Shown: positions 62,287 to 64,000 of the stretch, one piece after another
Layout: each line of letters begins with the position of its first letter
How positions within the stretch are numbered: the first letter of the stretch is position 1
Assembly: GCF_026104355.1 (NCBI RefSeq)
Contig: NZ_CP110535.1
Location: 4,712,001-4,776,000, forward strand
Direction: 5' to 3'
Length of the DNA stretch: 64,000 nucleotides
Source: Halomonas sp. BDJS001
GTDB lineage: Bacteria > Pseudomonadota > Gammaproteobacteria > Pseudomonadales > Halomonadaceae
Position numbers and translations under genes: made by a program
Notes under the pieces: generated by a model
Databases searched by the model: none
What the model was told of the DNA's origin: nothing
What the model saw: the letters and a program-made list of their open reading frames with translations, nothing else

Positions 62287-63606
62287 TCAATTGATTAAGT
62301 AGACGAAGCCAAGCGAGATGGCGGGGAAGAGCACCAGCAAAATAATGCGAATAAGATCGGCCGCTAAAAAAGGCAGGATGCCTTTAAAGGTCTCCGTTAA
62401 GGGAATACGCGGGGCCATGGAGTGGATAATGAAGATGTTCAGCCCCACCGGCGGCGTGATCATGCCGACTTCAACGACCACCAGCGCTAAAATACCGAAC
62501 CATATCGCCACATCGGTGGCGGGCATGCCGAAGTCCATCCCGGTGACGATGGGCAGAAAGATAGGCACGGTAAGCAGGATCATCGAGAGGCTGTCCATAA
62601 AGCAGCCGAGCACCAAATAGCAAAACAGAATGCCCGCCAGCACGACCCAGGGACTGATCTCCAGCCCCACAATCCAACCAGCGGTAAGCTGGGGTAACTG
62701 AGTAAGCGCAAGGAAGCTATTAAAAACACTGGCGCCCAGTACGATGAAGAAGATCATCGCCGAGGTCACCGCGGTTTCAAGGACGCACTCCCGCAGGCCG
62801 TTCCAACGCAGCCCGCCTCGCGTTATTGCCAAGGCACCGGTAGAGACCGCACCGACGGCAGCAGCTTCGGTAGGCGTAAAGATGCCGGTATAGATGCCCC
62901 CAATCACCACGATAAAGATCGCCGCTCCTGGCCATACATCCAGCAGCGAACGCCAGCGCTCGCCGCGGGATGCTTTTGCCTTGCTCGGTGCACTGTCAGG
63001 AAAAAAGCGCACGTAAAGCGAGATGGCCAGCATATAACTGAACACCGCTAACAAGCCCGGCACCAGGGCAGCGGCAAACATTTCGTTAATGTTCTGTTCG
63101 GCCAGGATGGCGTAGATGACCAACACCACCGAGGGGGGAATCAAAATACCCAGGGTGCCGCCAGCGGCCAAGGCACCGGTTGCCAGGCTGCCGCGGTAGC
63201 CTTGGCGCTCCATTTCAGGTAGCGCCACTTGGGTCATGGTGGCGGCGGTCGCCAGCGACGAGCCGCAAATGGCCCCAAAAGCACCACAGGCGCCAATCGT
63301 CGACATCGCCAGCCCACCGCGACGGTGGCCCAGCCAGTCGTTGGCCGCCTGGAACATGGCCCGGGAGAGCCCGGCTCTCGCCGCGAACTGCCCCATCAGC
63401 AGGAACAGTGGGATGATGGATAGCGTATGGCTGGAAAAGTGTTCATAAGGCAGTGACTTTAAGCCATTTAAAATGCCCATCGGGCCGGTGATCAGCATCA
63501 TCCCTACGGCACCCACCACCAGCATGGCCAGGCCGATAGGAATACGCGCCGCCATCATAAATAGCAGCACCACAAAGCCACTGGCGCCCAACGTGAGAGT
63601 TGTCAT
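62287..63606 (-). CDS. TRAP transporter large permease DctM (hydroxycinnamate cluster)
   Basis: This 439-residue multi-span DctM protein has LSIIPLFLLMGQFAARAGLSR, GGTLGILIPPSVVLVIYA, FTPTEAAAVGAVSTG and ITPPVGLNIFIIHSM. The ATG at 63606 overlaps the dctQ stop by one base (TGATG), with AGGAG ahead. It is likely the membrane subunit for one or both receptors at 60670 and 57187. Confidence 0.92.
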   Translation of the reverse strand: MTTLTLGASGFVVLLFMMAARIPIGLAMLVVGAVGMMLITGPMGILNGLKSLPYEHFSSHTLSIIPLFLLMGQFAARAGLSRAMFQAANDWLGHRRGGLAMSTIGACGAFGAICGSSLATAATMTQVALPEMERQGYRGSLATGALAAGGTLGILIPPSVVLVIYAILAEQNINEMFAAALVPGLLAVFSYMLAISLYVRFFPDSAPSKAKASRGERWRSLLDVWPGAAIFIVVIGGIYTGIFTPTEAAAVGAVSTGALAITRGGLRWNGLRECVLETAVTSAMIFFIVLGASVFNSFLALTQLPQLTAGWIVGLEISPWVVLAGILFCYLVLGCFMDSLSMILLTVPIFLPIVTGMDFGMPATDVAIWFGILALVVVEVGMITPPVGLNIFIIHSMAPRIPLTETFKGILPFLAADLIRIILLVLFPAISLGFVYLIN

Positions 63607-64000
63607 CACAGATCTCCTTGGGCCGAGCTTTCTGGAGCCGAACCGTCTTGAGCCGAGCTGCTTTGAGTCGCGCTATTTTGATTCGAACTATTTTGTTTAA
63701 AACCTGACTGTGGCGGGTCGTAAGTAAACGCATCGCAGGTGCGATAGAGACACACCAGCGTCAATAGCGCGAACCCCACCAGACCGCCGACATACCCCCA
63801 CCAGAGCGGTATATCCAGCAGCATGCTGGTTTCCATATAGCGACGTTTATCGAGCAAGCCGTGATAGAGGCGCCAGGTCATTAACCCTGCGACTACCAAA
63901 AACAGCGTTTCGGCGACAACGGCGAGCAGGCGTTGAACCAAGGCCGGCGCGTGCATGACCAGTAGATCCACCGTGACATGCCCGCCGCGAAGATGGCAGT
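63606..64000 (-). CDS. TRAP transporter small permease DctQ (partial, N-terminus beyond window)
   Basis: The frame is open to the window edge, so the first membrane segment is missing. The visible part has LRGGHVTVDLLV (the usual DctQ loop), two membrane segments (about LAVVAETLFLVVAGLMTW and WWGYVGGLVGFALLTLVCLY) and then an odd C-terminal tail. The last 30 residues are six copies of a five-residue Gln/Asn/Ser-rich unit, encoded by 15-nt repeats. An internal GTG at 63971 is not a real start, because the DctQ loop extends upstream of it. Confidence 0.88.
   Translation of the reverse strand, partial: CHLRGGHVTVDLLVMHAPALVQRLLAVVAETLFLVVAGLMTWRLYHGLLDKRRYMETSMLLDIPLWWGYVGGLVGFALLTLVCLYRTCDAFTYDPPQSGFKQNSSNQNSATQSSSAQDGSAPESSAQGDL
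63609..63698 (-). repeat. Six degenerate 15-nt tandem repeats in the dctQ 3' end
   Basis: The coding strand divides into six 15-nt units, most ending in TCG or GCG and encoding KQNSS, NQNSA, TQSSS, AQDGS, APESS and AQGDL. Such repeats arise and change length by replication slippage. In-frame units let the tail vary without breaking the gene. Confidence 0.8.

Noticed and set aside
1..64000. tRNA, rRNA genes or CRISPR arrays
   Set aside because: No cloverleaf-like clusters, rRNA segments or regularly spaced repeats were recognised by eye; a covariance-model scan was not possible.

Overview
The window looks like chromosomal DNA of a halophilic or marine gammaproteobacterium, most likely Halomonas or a close relative. 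That placement is inferred from the hemC-hemD-hemX-hemY order, many TRAP (DctP/Q/M) transporters, and ben/cat and pob genes that resemble pseudomonad and Acinetobacter enzymes. No rRNA, tRNA, CRISPR array, transposase or phage gene was seen.

Layout. 1-6.5 kb is housekeeping: the 5' part of a PAS sensor protein, the hemCDXY operon ending in a clear terminator, mscL with an unusual Cys4 tail, and a UspA protein. 6.6-25.6 kb is a catechol-funnelling island. It holds a BenM/CatM-type LysR regulator, a branched-chain-type ABC importer (livKHMGF-like) followed by one BenE permease, a first catA, a second BenE permease, and a minus-strand series catB-catC-catA-benA-benB-benC-benD. A salicylate hydroxylase with a divergent NahR/NodD-like LysR gene follows. 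The two catA genes are near-identical, and the last 58 bp of a second benB remain downstream of the first catA. This indicates that a catA-benA-benB block was once duplicated and then mostly deleted. 25.7-29.5 kb holds an NTF2-like protein, a beta-keto-acid cleavage enzyme gene broken by an apparent 13-nt deletion, an SLC13/DASS anion transporter and a MarR regulator.

29.6-51.4 kb centres on a minus-strand gene set matching the indole-3-acetate (auxin) degradation locus in the order iacH-A-B-C-D-E-F. It continues into a complete TRAP transporter, a 4-oxalocrotonate-type tautomerase, a flavin reductase fused to a MarR-like domain (iacG-like), a SnoaL-like protein (iacI-like), a ketopantoate-reductase-like protein and a class II aldolase. 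A second TRAP system lies upstream. Two further lone DctP genes of the same subfamily lie at 30.7 and 34.4 kb. The 34.4-kb gene shares a 34-bp identical upstream block and a 9-bp inverted repeat with the DctP gene at 51.3 kb.

51.7-64 kb handles lignin-type phenolics. It contains pobA and a PobR-like AraC regulator, a TRAP system, and vanillin dehydrogenase plus hydroxycinnamoyl-CoA hydratase-lyase flanked by two related DctP genes, a DUF3237 protein and another TRAP DctM/DctQ pair cut by the window edge.

Together the genes appear to import many aromatic acids and funnel benzoate, salicylate and probably indole-3-acetate into catechol. CatA, CatB and CatC would then carry catechol to beta-ketoadipate enol-lactone. 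4-hydroxybenzoate and hydroxycinnamates would go to protocatechuate, whose ring-cleavage genes are not in the window. A 39-bp LysR operator-like element (CCAATAT-type half plus ATAC-N7-GTAT) occurs three times, before the LysR gene, the first catA and catB, and may tie the catechol island into one regulon.
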